From: Holtiella tumoricola
GTDB taxonomy: Bacteria; Bacillota; Clostridia; Lachnospirales; Cellulosilyticaceae
Direction of reading: 5' to 3'
Assembly (NCBI RefSeq): GCF_027857615.1
Contig: NZ_JAQIFT010000033.1
Location: 20,791-84,790, forward strand
DNA length: 64,000 bases
A program made the position numbers and the translations under genes. Under the pieces are notes generated by a model. The model did not search any database. It saw only the letters and a list, made by a program, of their open reading frames with translations, and had not been told where the DNA came from. This document shows, piece by piece, positions 52,510 to 60,924 of this stretch (its first letter is position 1; each line of letters starts with the position of its first letter).

Positions 52510-53247
52510 TTACTGCATATGCATCCCTCCTATATCAGGAGAGGACTGCTTCTGCTCGGTCATCTCCTGTATTTTTTCTCTTGCCCACTGTGGGAGAAGT
52601 TCCTCCTTTAACTCACCGATAAAGTCTGAGCGGTCATATTGGCATTTTTCTCCGTCAGAGAGAAATCTGCCAAACACCTTTCTTCCACTTGCGGTTGGAC
52701 TGCAGCCGAAACCACCCTCACAGAGAATAAGCTGATCACGAGGTGTTTTGTACTCATCTTTTAGATAAGTGGGATCTAACACCATGACCTTACCGACAAA
52801 GTCAAGGTGTGTCTTATCATTGCAGTGGGTATGATCCCATAGCTCCAAATCTTGATATTCTTTTCTTGCTTGGTTTACAAAACCATCAAGGACGGCAGGG
52901 TGGCTTGTCACCACAAATTCAGCATTCATATTGATGCCGTTCACCTTGTTTTTGGGGATATAGATACCCTTTGCCCATTCCTTGTTTTCACGAGAAAATC
53001 TGCCATCGTGCTTTAGTTCCTTCATCGTATTTGCAAGAACAAAGTTCACTCGGTCATAGCCAAACTCGGCAATCACCTCTTTCGCAACATCCTTGCCTAA
53101 ATGCATCCCGTCAAAGTTCTTGCTGATGGTATTTTGTATTGCCTTTGCACAGCGGATGTTTTCCTGAAAGGATTCTCGGTACTGCGTAAGTTCGCCATTT
53201 CGTTTGGCTTCGCTCATGCTGTAAGGATATACATATTTCTTATCCAT
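52510..53247 (-). CDS. DUF3849 protein
   Basis: A 245-residue protein matching DUF3849: YPYSMSEAKRNGELTQYRESFQ, then ANTMKELKHDGRFSRENKEWA and the C-terminal FGCSPTASGRKVFGRFLSDGE. Widely found in Clostridial conjugative elements, function unknown. It ends GGMHMQ; the GGM codons lie near a purine-rich stretch. It overlaps the upstream gene by eight bases. Confidence 0.85.
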   Translation of the reverse strand: MDKKYVYPYSMSEAKRNGELTQYRESFQENIRCAKAIQNTISKNFDGMHLGKDVAKEVIAEFGYDRVNFVLANTMKELKHDGRFSRENKEWAKGIYIPKNKVNGINMNAEFVVTSHPAVLDGFVNQARKEYQDLELWDHTHCNDKTHLDFVGKVMVLDPTYLKDEYKTPRDQLILCEGGFGCSPTASGRKVFGRFLSDGEKCQYDRSDFIGELKEELLPQWAREKIQEMTEQKQSSPDIGGMHMQ

Positions 53248-53719
53248 GCAAAAGTTCCCCCTTTACAAGCAGTGCATCCAACTCCCCAATGCAGATACCG
53301 TAGTTTTCAAACAGTGCAAGCAAATGGGGAGGAATATCGGCAATATCATGTTCATAGTCAGCCTGCTCTACATGGACAACGCCATTGCCTTCCTCTACAT
53401 AGGCACAGAGCTTTGCATCCACAGGGATATCTGCGATTTCAAGGAGATATTCCGGCAACTGAATGATTTCTCGTTCCAATTCCTCACAGTGGCCACAATC
53501 CTCACAACCACCGCAGTTCTTTTCCAAAATCTCCAAATACGCCTGGGTAATTTCAGCAAGGGAGTCGATGGTCTGAATTAAATCCATGGCCGTTATTTTG
53601 GACTTGGTAAGGAGAATGAGGTGGTCGGTAGCTGTTAGAGTGATTTCATCACCCAAGTTTGCCTTTTCAATCATTTCATTTGTGACAAGAAGTCCTTTGT
53701 TTTCCATATTGTTTTTCAT
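53240..53719 (-). CDS. Unknown protein with a CX2CX2CX2C motif
   Basis: A 159-residue acidic protein. The N-terminus (LGDEITLTATDHLILLTKSKITAMDLI) resembles AbrB/SpoVT-like swapped-hairpin folds. Residues about 67-76 carry CGGCEDCGHC, cysteines every third residue, a likely metal site. Function unknown; it is a conserved neighbour of the DUF3849 and Dam genes. ATG 53719 follows AAAGAGGTATG. Confidence 0.65.
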   Translation of the reverse strand: MKNNMENKGLLVTNEMIEKANLGDEITLTATDHLILLTKSKITAMDLIQTIDSLAEITQAYLEILEKNCGGCEDCGHCEELEREIIQLPEYLLEIADIPVDAKLCAYVEEGNGVVHVEQADYEHDIADIPPHLLALFENYGICIGELDALLVKGELLHG

Positions 53720-53744
53720 AATGCATACCTCTTTCTATTATCTT

Positions 53745-54719
53745 TTATTTTTTCAAAGCCTGTTGTGGCTCATGAATGAGTGTATAATCTCCCTCTGTCA
53801 AAACACTTAGGAATGAGAAGAGATTCATTTGATGGTTTTTCTGCATAATATATGGCCGTGGATCATAGTTGGTCATAATCAGTTCTTCATAGACTTCACC
53901 CTCCTTATGGGACATACTGTTGGCTCTTGTGGTGTGGAAGATAAAGAAATCCCCATACAGCTCCACAATTTCAGGTGCATTGTTATAGCTGACCATGACA
54001 AATCCCTCTGCCTTTGCCAAGGTATCGTGCAATCTGATGTGATCCTCTTTAGGGAAGATAACTGCATAGAACCCTTCGGCATCATAATATGGTGGGTCAC
54101 AGTAGATAAAGGCTTTTGGTCGGTCATACTGCTTGATGAGTTTTTCAAAGTCTTTGTTTTCAATGGTGACTTCGGCAAAGGCACGGTTAAATCGCCAGAT
54201 GTCCACAAAAAATCTGCGGACATCACACTTCTTTCCACCATAGGTTTCGCCATTGGCATTAAAGCTGTATCGGAGCAACTTATAGTAAATGGCTGCTCGT
54301 TTCACATCTTTTTCTTCTGCTGATTTTAAAAGTAGTTTCTTGGCTTCCTCTACTGTTGGTGGGGAAATCATAATTTCGGTCAGTTTTAGTTCCTGTTTCA
54401 AATCTTGCTCGTTGAATTCTTCTTTTTCAATGAACTTTTTGAATACCTCAAAGTCATCTCGGGAGTTTAAGGTAAGAAAGCCGATTTCACGCATGAGTGC
54501 TAAGGGTTTATCTCTGGCACAGCGCATGAGGTTTACAAGGTTGGCATTGAAGTCATTGTATACCTTGAGTGTGCTTGGGGGGCAATCGAGGTTTAAGGTA
54601 ACCGTTCCACTGCCCCCGAAAACATCTATACTCCTCTCATACCTAGGTGGTGCCAAGAGATTAATTAACCACATGAGCTTTGCTTTTCCACCCACCCAGC
54701 TAATAATACTTTTTGTCAA
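53745..54719 (-). CDS. DNA adenine methylase (D12 class)
   Basis: A 324-residue N6-adenine methyltransferase. The AdoMet site FGGSGTVTLNL and the catalytic DPPY (IYCDPPYYD) are present, in the D12/Dam order. The specificity region lies between them. Start TTG 54719 after GGGGGTGAT. With the cytosine methyltransferase it should modify ICE DNA and guard against restriction. Terminator upstream. Confidence 0.93.
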   Translation of the reverse strand: MTKSIISWVGGKAKLMWLINLLAPPRYERSIDVFGGSGTVTLNLDCPPSTLKVYNDFNANLVNLMRCARDKPLALMREIGFLTLNSRDDFEVFKKFIEKEEFNEQDLKQELKLTEIMISPPTVEEAKKLLLKSAEEKDVKRAAIYYKLLRYSFNANGETYGGKKCDVRRFFVDIWRFNRAFAEVTIENKDFEKLIKQYDRPKAFIYCDPPYYDAEGFYAVIFPKEDHIRLHDTLAKAEGFVMVSYNNAPEIVELYGDFFIFHTTRANSMSHKEGEVYEELIMTNYDPRPYIMQKNHQMNLFSFLSVLTEGDYTLIHEPQQALKK

Positions 54720-54754
54720 TTTGCATCACCCCCTCTGATGAAAAATGGCATAAA

Positions 54755-54800
54755 AAAAGACCGACTGCTCTGCTGTAACAACAGCAAACAATCGGCATTA
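54755..54800 (-). terminator. Intrinsic terminator after the antirepressor gene
   Basis: Minus-strand CCGATTGTTTGCTGT-loop-ACAGCAGAGCAGTCGG with T7, followed by ATGCC as at other ICE hairpins. Confidence 0.88.
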
Positions 54801-55544
54801 AATGCGCTTTTCTTTTTGTAATTCCTCTAACAGGTACAGCTTTCCGTATACGGTAATCAGTGTTTGCTGTCCATGATAACCATTTTTGCAAAAATCTTTA
54901 ATGACGAATAGTCCGTCATGGATATAGGGTTGGTAAGGCAGCACCTTTTGGCGTGTATCTCGATAGACATATTTGTTATCAATCAGAAATTGAGTAAATG
55001 CCATTGGCTTGATGCCAAGCTCGTTTGCTGTGGTACGAAAATTGGTGAGCATTTCTGTTTCGATAAGCTTGTCATAGTAAGTACCTTTGGGAACAAGTTC
55101 TGTTAGCCTTTGCTCCAGTTCATTGTTTTTCTGCATTTCTGTAAGAAGCTGTTTTAGTAGAAGCTCCAAGCTTTCGGGATTTGCAATAATCTCCTCAAGT
55201 TTTGGTGCTATGACATATGCTCCATACTTTCGGATAGAGGGCAGGACTTCCTCAAATACCCACTTTTCAAATCTCTCAGCAGATGGCAACTTACTTTTGA
55301 TAATTAAGCGATAAACATTACCTTCGTTTAGAAATTTGGCTTGCTGTGTTCTGCCAATAGAATCGATGACTGGGTAAATTGCCCACCCATCTTTTTTGCA
55401 ATGTAGCTTAATTGCTTTTGGTGCATCCATGTATCCCAAAGCCTTGGCAACATCACTGCCACAAAAAAGTACATTTCCGTTTTCGTCAAGTGTTGTTCGT
55501 ATCTGACCAAATTCCTCATTTTCAAAAATCTTCAGTTCATGCAT
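54798..55544 (-). CDS. BRO-N/KilAC phage-type antirepressor
   Basis: A 248-residue protein with an N-terminal BRO-N domain (about 5-105: IRTTLDENGNVLFCGSDVAKALGY, KWVFEEVLPSIRKYG) and a C-terminal KilAC domain (about 130-245: LRTTANELGIKPMAF-like text, QPYIHDGLFVIKDFCKNG). Such proteins bind DNA or repressors in phages; in ICEs they may control element regulation. Flanked by terminators on both sides. Confidence 0.9.
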   Translation of the reverse strand: MHELKIFENEEFGQIRTTLDENGNVLFCGSDVAKALGYMDAPKAIKLHCKKDGWAIYPVIDSIGRTQQAKFLNEGNVYRLIIKSKLPSAERFEKWVFEEVLPSIRKYGAYVIAPKLEEIIANPESLELLLKQLLTEMQKNNELEQRLTELVPKGTYYDKLIETEMLTNFRTTANELGIKPMAFTQFLIDNKYVYRDTRQKVLPYQPYIHDGLFVIKDFCKNGYHGQQTLITVYGKLYLLEELQKEKRI

Positions 55545-55573
55545 TTTTATCTTCCTTTCTGTGAAAATAAAAA

Positions 55574-55618
55574 AAGACCGCCAAATCGGTGCTCTACACC
55601 AATAGGACGGCCGTTTCT
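55574..55618 (-). terminator. Intrinsic terminator after the ArdA-like gene
   Basis: Minus-strand GGCCGTCC...GGTG-loop-CACC...GGCGGTC followed by T7, between the ArdA-like gene and the antirepressor. Confidence 0.8.
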
Positions 55619-55627
55619 TTTTTCTGC

Positions 55628-56827
55628 TTACATGGACATATTCATTTCCATACCTTCGGTTTGAGATTGCATTTGTTCGGAAAGCTTGATCCCGTGATTG
55701 GGGATTAACATTCCGTATGAAGTTTTGTCTACTCCATTATGTTTCGTCAGTTCTTTGCCGTATCCATCTTTTGATAAGTAGAAGCCAAGTTGCTCCTTAA
55801 GCGGTAGGTCAAAAGATTCCAACACCTTATCCGCATAATCAGATGCGGTTACACAGTTTCGGTCAAGGGTGAAATCCATCATTTTTTCATAGACAGAGAC
55901 TGCAGTATCAATATTCTTACATTTCACGATTTCAAGCATTGCCTTATACTTTGCAAGCTCATCTCCATTAAATCTGTTGATTTTATCAGCAAGATGATTA
56001 AGTACATGAAAGTCCTCATTGTCGCCATAGCAGTCGGCAAGCTGTGGCACTACCACGCTTTCGTAACCATAGAAGCAACAGTCATCCATACTTTTTGCAC
56101 CAATTTCCTCCAACGCTCTTTGCACATCTGCTACACTTGCGGGTAACTTTAAACTAAGTGTGTTTTGGTAGTTTGGTTCGTCGCCCTCGGGAATGAGGGC
56201 CAGCTCTAGTCGGAAGATATAATCACAAGGTTTGGGGAGGATAGGGTTTCCATCATAAAGCTGTTTGATTTCCTCATTCTTTACAAAGTATCCGGCAGAA
56301 GTGAAGATGCCTTTTTCTTGCTCACGCATTTCTCTGCCGATTTTTTCTTCATCTAAGTGGTCACATACCCATTTATACTGTTCATCGGGAAGGTTGTCTA
56401 ACTCTGCAAGCTGTGGAAGCAGTTCATTGTCAATACAGAACTCACCTAATTCCTTATCAGAAGTGGCGGGTGAATGGTAGCAGTCGAGAACAGGAGCGTT
56501 GTATGCAAGGTTAATGATTTCTTTCATCTCAGGATATTCCGAGCTTTCCATGCCCACAAGACCTGCGAACTGCTGTTTTTGATAATCGTCCATTTTGTCT
56601 ACCAAGGTGGCAAAGTAGTTTAGTTCATATAGGCTGGAAGGCTGTATCATCTTACCCTCAAAGGAGTTAAAGTCATCAAGAAAACTTTGGATATCTGCTA
56701 CACAATTTTCGTTACTGCCGTTCACCATCTGTAAGATGTCCTGTAATTCCTCATAGCTCGCAGGGAGTTCAATATCTGCATAAGCTTCGTTCTCTGCATT
56801 GTATACCTGTGCCTTTAATACTCTCAT
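55628..56827 (-). CDS. ArdA-like antirestriction protein with Met-rich tail
   Basis: A 399-residue acidic protein of the ArdA-like group of Tn1549-type ICEs. It contains two similar parts beginning AYADIELPASYEELQDIL and TLSLKLPASVADVQRALEEIG, acidic helical regions and the family end FDLPLKEQLGFYLSKDGYGKEL. ArdA proteins mimic DNA and block type I restriction. The tail ends in EGMEMNMSM. ATG 56827 overlaps the DUF4314 stop (ATATGA). Confidence 0.78.
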   Translation of the reverse strand: MRVLKAQVYNAENEAYADIELPASYEELQDILQMVNGSNENCVADIQSFLDDFNSFEGKMIQPSSLYELNYFATLVDKMDDYQKQQFAGLVGMESSEYPEMKEIINLAYNAPVLDCYHSPATSDKELGEFCIDNELLPQLAELDNLPDEQYKWVCDHLDEEKIGREMREQEKGIFTSAGYFVKNEEIKQLYDGNPILPKPCDYIFRLELALIPEGDEPNYQNTLSLKLPASVADVQRALEEIGAKSMDDCCFYGYESVVVPQLADCYGDNEDFHVLNHLADKINRFNGDELAKYKAMLEIVKCKNIDTAVSVYEKMMDFTLDRNCVTASDYADKVLESFDLPLKEQLGFYLSKDGYGKELTKHNGVDKTSYGMLIPNHGIKLSEQMQSQTEGMEMNMSM

Positions 56828-57111
56828 ATGCTCATTCCTCCCATCTCCATATTTAAGTGTTCCATCTGCTGTTCATCTGGCTTAGAAATTACCTTGAAGC
56901 TGTCCTCACCAACCACAACACCAAGGCTGCGACCATTCTGCCACTTCATGTGCAAGGTTCCAGCATCATCAACACCGACCACTTCACCTTGCACACCTTT
57001 TCCTATTGGGGCGTATGGATCATCCATATCTGCAGTCAGCTCTATCACTGTTCCAATTGGGTACATCTCTTTGATTCTTTCTACCTGTTTCTGTGTGGGG
57101 AATCCACGCAT
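56824..57111 (-). CDS. DUF4314 protein
   Basis: A 95-residue SH3-like small protein matching DUF4314: VERIKEMYPIGTVIELTADMDDPYAPIG, GVQGEVVGVDDAGTLHMKWQNGRSL. Common in Clostridial conjugative elements, function unknown. Start ATG 57111 seven bases after GGAGGA that lies within the preceding gene's last codons. It ends MEMGGMSI; its GGAGGA codons serve as ribosome site of the next gene. Confidence 0.88.
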   Translation of the reverse strand: MRGFPTQKQVERIKEMYPIGTVIELTADMDDPYAPIGKGVQGEVVGVDDAGTLHMKWQNGRSLGVVVGEDSFKVISKPDEQQMEHLNMEMGGMSI

Positions 57112-57112
57112 T

Positions 57113-57493
57113 TTACATTCCTCCATTCATGCAAAAAGCCATAGTCGATGTGGTTATCTCCTTTGCAAAAGTAATCATATCTTCTATGGCTTTGGGCTTT
57201 TCCTTATTCAATTTATCTGCAAACTGCTGTTTTTCTTTTTCTGTCATTGTGGAAAGCTCCACCGATAACCCGTCAAGCTTTTCAAGAGAAGTATTAAGTT
57301 GGACATAGATTTTAAGATTTGGTATGTCACTTTCCACATCGGCAATGAGAAGTGACGCCAAATATCCACCTGGCTTTCTGCTGATACGAATGAAACGGTG
57401 TGTTTCATCCATATGTTCATCGGGTTTCCCAATCGGTAGGTGAAACCAGTTCTTTTTATTCGGTAGTTCTGCATTTTGCACGAGCACTCTCAT
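57113..57493 (-). CDS. Conserved ICE protein, unknown
   Basis: A 126-residue protein. First half: MRVLVQNAELPNKKNWFHLPIG, HRFIRISRKPGGYLASLLIADVES; second half helical and charged. It has no named domain I recognise. The last codons (NGGM, stop) contain GGAGGA, the ribosome site of DUF4314, so the two are tightly coupled. Confidence 0.65.
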   Translation of the reverse strand: MRVLVQNAELPNKKNWFHLPIGKPDEHMDETHRFIRISRKPGGYLASLLIADVESDIPNLKIYVQLNTSLEKLDGLSVELSTMTEKEKQQFADKLNKEKPKAIEDMITFAKEITTSTMAFCMNGGM

Positions 57494-57589
57494 CCTATAT
57501 ACCTCCCATGGTCAATTTTTTACTTTGTTTTTTATTCCATTTTTTCTACATTCATTACAAAGCATTAAAATTTTATAAGGATTATTTAA

Positions 57590-57955
57590 CTATTTCATCT
57601 CCATTTCAAATTTCTTAGCATTGCAGTAATCATTAAACTCCTCCATATCAGCACAAGGGAAATCCAATGGTTTCCTACCTTCCAGTTGCATAGGTAGCAA
57701 CGTTTTAAGAATTTCTTGCAGTAGATTTTGATTTGAGCAAAGGTCAATAAAAGTACCAATCGTATTGAGGATCAAACAATCTAAGGAATCTGTAATGATA
57801 ATTTTATGTGCCTTTGGGTGCATCATAATAAAGGATGCTAAATACTCTGGCTTATTTTCAAAGCAATATTCACTTCGCCCGTCATCTTTATATACATATC
57901 CATATGCACGATCATAGTTTTGGCTAAGTTCCGCTAACTGCTTTTCACTAATCAT
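57590..57955 (-). CDS. Unknown small protein
   Basis: A 121-residue protein starting MISEKQLAELSQNYD at 57955 after AAAGGAG (the ATG at 57976 precedes that site). No motif recognised. It contains IIITDSLDCLILNTIGTFIDL and ends FEMEMK. It lies between two ArdA-associated genes and is likely part of the same establishment operon. Confidence 0.6.
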   Translation of the reverse strand: MISEKQLAELSQNYDRAYGYVYKDDGRSEYCFENKPEYLASFIMMHPKAHKIIITDSLDCLILNTIGTFIDLCSNQNLLQEILKTLLPMQLEGRKPLDFPCADMEEFNDYCNAKKFEMEMK

Positions 57956-58028
57956 ATTAATTTTTTCTCCTTTCATAAATGCACATATTGTAATTTCCTA
58001 TATGTTCTTTCATAGAAAATATCTCATT

Positions 58029-59543
58029 CTACATACCACCCATGGTTAATTCTTGCTTTGGAGTATCAATACCAAGTTCCTCGGCAGTCTGTAAGCTCCA
58101 ATTTTTGCTCTGCCAAAAGCTCACATAAATCTCTTTTCCATTGCAGTTAATTTCTCGTTGCTCAAACCCTTCGCCCCAGCCGTCACTGGCTTGTCCTGAA
58201 ATCTCCCACTTTATCTTTTCAAGCTCATTATCATCAAGGGGTGTATTCAGTTGTAAGGTGGCAACACCCATCAGCTTGCCGCCTACATTTTCTACTGAGA
58301 AATCATAGCGCTTTACCTTGGCATTGACCGAGTCTGCGCTATCATAGTATTTCATTAACCCTCGTTCTTTTTCCTCGGGGAGGCTGTTCTTCTCTAAAGC
58401 TTCTGAAATTGCATCCTCATATTCGGCAAGTTCTTCGGGATACACCTCCATCTCATAATCCGTTTGATAAAGGTCACCATAATCATTTTCATCATAGTAG
58501 GTGCTGCCTTTGAGTGGCATATACAGCTTGAGGACATGAGTTTCTTGTGGTTCAACTTCTATGCCGATTTCCTCAAGCATCTCACCAAGCTCCATGTTAT
58601 AGCCGTGGTAGAGAATATAGCCATCATCTACAAACGCTCCGTTTTCTATCGCAAGTCTATGCGCACCGTATTTTTCAAAATTGATATAGTCAAAGAGATT
58701 ATCATCATACTCGAAGTGACCACTGTCACAGATCATATATCTGCCATATTCTTCAGCAGAGCGAATGCCATGGAAGACTTCAAACTCGTACATACTGTCC
58801 ATGATGATATTTAAATCTTTTTCTGTCTTAGGATTTAAGTGTTCCACGAGGAAGTCTAGATGGGGTTTCTCTCGGATGCCTATTTCATTAAACCGCTTGG
58901 AAAAGGCTATGATATTTTGCATCTTTTCTTGGACAGGTTCGCCCTCAGTAATGGAAGCAAGGATTTTATGAGTAAGAATTTCACAGTCAAGCTCTATTTC
59001 ACAGCCTTTGATATCCTCTGCACCAAGTCGTTCCAGTGCCTTTTTCAGTTCTGTTTCTTCAAAGGGGAAGTAGAGGTACTCCTGCTCTCCATTATAGTGA
59101 ATCGTTGCCGTTCCAAAGTTCTCTTTCCAGTGATACTCTGGGAAATGGACACCATCAAACACCTGTTCATATTGGTTTTTATTGCGATAAACAATTCCGT
59201 AGGGAGTCACCATGGGACTTTGGTTATCGACAAGCACTTTTTTGAAGTAGCTTTCGCCATCTAGTCGCTCTAATTCCTCTATGGTTGTTGCTCCTTGTTC
59301 GTTGAGGTACATATCCTTACCGATGGATTCAAGGTTGCTAAAATCGCTCACAACGCTGGCACAGTGGGTGTTAAAAGTGAGATTGATGAGGCTGTCGATG
59401 TTATCAAGCTTTTCGCCGTAAGCCACTGCATAAAATGTGGTCATTTCCTTTGTGTCGAAGCTGTCAAGCCTTTTGGCAAGGTAGTTTAGCTTATCAAGGT
59501 TTACTGTCTTATCTTTGAGCAAGGAATTGGCTCTGTCATCCAT
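58029..59543 (-). CDS. ArdA-like antirestriction protein (large form)
   Basis: A 504-residue acidic protein. The start DDRANSLLKDKTVNLDKLNYLAKRLDSF is typical of the large ArdA-like proteins of Tn1549-type ICEs. Further blocks are INLTFNTHCASVVSDFSNL, VTPYGIVYRN, EYLYFPFEETELKKALERLGA and YGRYMICDSGHFEYD. It should counter restriction in the recipient by DNA mimicry. It ends ELTMGGM. ATG 59543 overlaps the upstream small gene's stop. Confidence 0.82.
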   Translation of the reverse strand: MDDRANSLLKDKTVNLDKLNYLAKRLDSFDTKEMTTFYAVAYGEKLDNIDSLINLTFNTHCASVVSDFSNLESIGKDMYLNEQGATTIEELERLDGESYFKKVLVDNQSPMVTPYGIVYRNKNQYEQVFDGVHFPEYHWKENFGTATIHYNGEQEYLYFPFEETELKKALERLGAEDIKGCEIELDCEILTHKILASITEGEPVQEKMQNIIAFSKRFNEIGIREKPHLDFLVEHLNPKTEKDLNIIMDSMYEFEVFHGIRSAEEYGRYMICDSGHFEYDDNLFDYINFEKYGAHRLAIENGAFVDDGYILYHGYNMELGEMLEEIGIEVEPQETHVLKLYMPLKGSTYYDENDYGDLYQTDYEMEVYPEELAEYEDAISEALEKNSLPEEKERGLMKYYDSADSVNAKVKRYDFSVENVGGKLMGVATLQLNTPLDDNELEKIKWEISGQASDGWGEGFEQREINCNGKEIYVSFWQSKNWSLQTAEELGIDTPKQELTMGGM

Positions 59544-59679
59544 ATACACTGTCCACTGTTACCACTGTTTGACTGTTATTGGGGATACCAAGAACCTCAC
59601 AAAGCTTGTCGATTTGTTTTTCTGTACAAGGTATCGTAAACCCTGTAGTACTGTTCTGAGTTTTGATTCTAATATTCAA
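59536..59679 (-). CDS. Small conserved ICE protein
   Basis: A 47-residue protein (NIRIKTQNSTTGFTIPCTEKQI...) with start TTG 59679, eight bases after AAGGAGG. The ATG at 59709 would lie upstream of that ribosome site and next to a hairpin, so it is less likely. It overlaps and is coupled to the large ArdA-like gene. Function unknown. Confidence 0.6.
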   Translation of the reverse strand: MNIRIKTQNSTTGFTIPCTEKQIDKLCEVLGIPNNSQTVVTVDSVYG

Positions 59680-59816
59680 TTTCTGTTCCTCCTTTTTGAT
59701 TTCGGGCATAAAAATGAGGCACCTCATTTTTCGAAGTGACTCATTGTAACTTGCATATGCTATGTACTGATTTGTAACGTCAGCTTAGTGAACTATACAA
59801 AGTAGGAAAGATAAAG

Positions 59817-60443
59817 CTATTTTATACATAGGCTCTTTTTTTCCTGCCCGAAATTCAAGATTTCATGTCCATATCGGGCAATTAGTATACCAACGATAAT
59901 TGCCCTAAATGCAAAATCGCCAATGAGTTTATCATCGGCGATTTCATTGATATATATATGTTTTTTCCCTGTGGTAATTGTCTTTGCTGTTTGGTATAGG
60001 GCATATCCGTCTGTACTAATTCCTTGAAGCGGAATATTCTTCACTGAAATCTCATCTGTTAAAATATGACCGTAAGCACGATACCATAAGATTTCATCTG
60101 CACTCAGCAGATACAGTGCTGCACAACTTTGATTGGAGAATGTTTCTCGATAATATCTCAAAAATCTGTGCCTATGAGATGGTGTTAGAAAACAATTCTC
60201 CTCCCAGCCACCCATCATTTTTTGCAAACGTTGATCTAATTTGCGGTTGTTAAACTTTGAAAAATTGCTTTCTAATAATTGTTTGTATGTTTTATCTGCA
60301 AACTGGTTACTGATATCTTCATTCAAAATCTGTGTGCTTCCTATAACAATCACCCCTTTCCTCCTTGGTTTAAAATTTGGCACTAACATCATCATTTGCT
60401 CAAACTCAGAAAGTTTTGTGCCGTAAAAAAAATATCTTGACAT
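59817..60443 (-). CDS. Conserved first gene of the leftward ICE block, unknown
   Basis: A 208-residue protein, MSRYFFYGTKLSEFEQMM, starting at ATG 60443 eight bases after AGGAG. It contains PRRKGVIVIGSTQILNED and TPSHRHRFLRYYRETFSNQSCAALYLLSADE. No named domain is recognised. As the most upstream leftward gene it may be expressed first after transfer. A hairpin with T-run lies just upstream (60474-60525), so expression may be controlled by attenuation. Confidence 0.65.
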   Translation of the reverse strand: MSRYFFYGTKLSEFEQMMMLVPNFKPRRKGVIVIGSTQILNEDISNQFADKTYKQLLESNFSKFNNRKLDQRLQKMMGGWEENCFLTPSHRHRFLRYYRETFSNQSCAALYLLSADEILWYRAYGHILTDEISVKNIPLQGISTDGYALYQTAKTITTGKKHIYINEIADDKLIGDFAFRAIIVGILIARYGHEILNFGQEKKSLCIK

Positions 60444-60473
60444 TTCAAAAACTCCTCTCATATATTTTTAGGC

Positions 60474-60525
60474 ATAAAAAATAAGCAGTGGATTTTTATG
60501 CATTATCCACTGCCTATTTTCTTTG
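60474..60525 (-). terminator. Hairpin upstream of the first ICE gene, possible attenuator
   Basis: Minus-strand GGCAGTGGAT-loop-ATCCACTGCTTATTTTTTATGCC, about 30 bases before the ribosome site of the first leftward gene. It is either the terminator of something further right or a leader attenuator. Confidence 0.65.
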
Positions 60526-60795
60526 CTTTCCATTCAGTTTTAGCGTAATATCTGTTTCAATACCCTATGTCATCTATATTTTAGCTGTTTTTTGAGGCTT
60601 AAAAAATACTGTTAAAAAGCGGCTAAAACCCGCATGGTTACTGGCTTTTAAGCCTTTGTCATCATTATTATCGTTTCAACGTGGTGTGTAAGGTTGTTTT
60701 GAATTTTCATATCTTATAAACACTAGTATTTACAATAGTTTATCTTATGTTTTGAGAGTGGACTATTCTTTGTTTTTATCATATTTTTCATATCT

Positions 60796-60832
60796 ATTTG
60801 TCCAAATTTTGTCCAAATAATTATTGGACAAC
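60796..60832. repeat. TTGTCCAAA direct/inverted repeats near the ICE end
   Basis: Two direct TTTTGTCCAAA/TTTGTCCAAA copies (60798-60806 and 60808-60817) and one inverted TTGGACAA (60824-60831) within 36 bases. Placed just beyond the last ICE gene, they could bind an integrase or excisionase. Confidence 0.4.
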
Positions 60833-60924
60833 TTAATCTTAATAACTACCCATACCCTACCACTTGAACCTCTACCTAAAATAATACTATAATATCCCTA
60901 CACTTCGTTTATTGTTATCATGCA

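Larger units (their letters stand above)
1..60840. mobile_element. Tn1549/CTn-type integrative conjugative element (left end outside window)
   Basis: Nearly all genes from the window start to about 60.5 kb belong to one leftward conjugation programme: VirD4, TOPRIM protein, MobP-type relaxase, MobC-like protein, M23 peptidase, VirB4, PrgI, VirB6, Tad assembly genes, SpoVG, YodL, ArdA and DUF4314. This gene content and order is typical of the Tn1549/CTn family of Clostridia. Integrase and excisionase are not in the window and should lie to the left. The right boundary is inferred: the last ICE gene starts at 60443, and beyond about 60.8 kb base composition becomes AT-rich and phage lysis genes follow. 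No attachment site could be identified with certainty. Confidence 0.85.

Noticed and set aside
56824..57493. GGM endings of two proteins as part of the Met-rich tail signal
   Set aside because: In these two genes the GGAGGA codons are the ribosome site of the next gene, so the GGM end has a simple explanation; they were given low weight in the tail finding.
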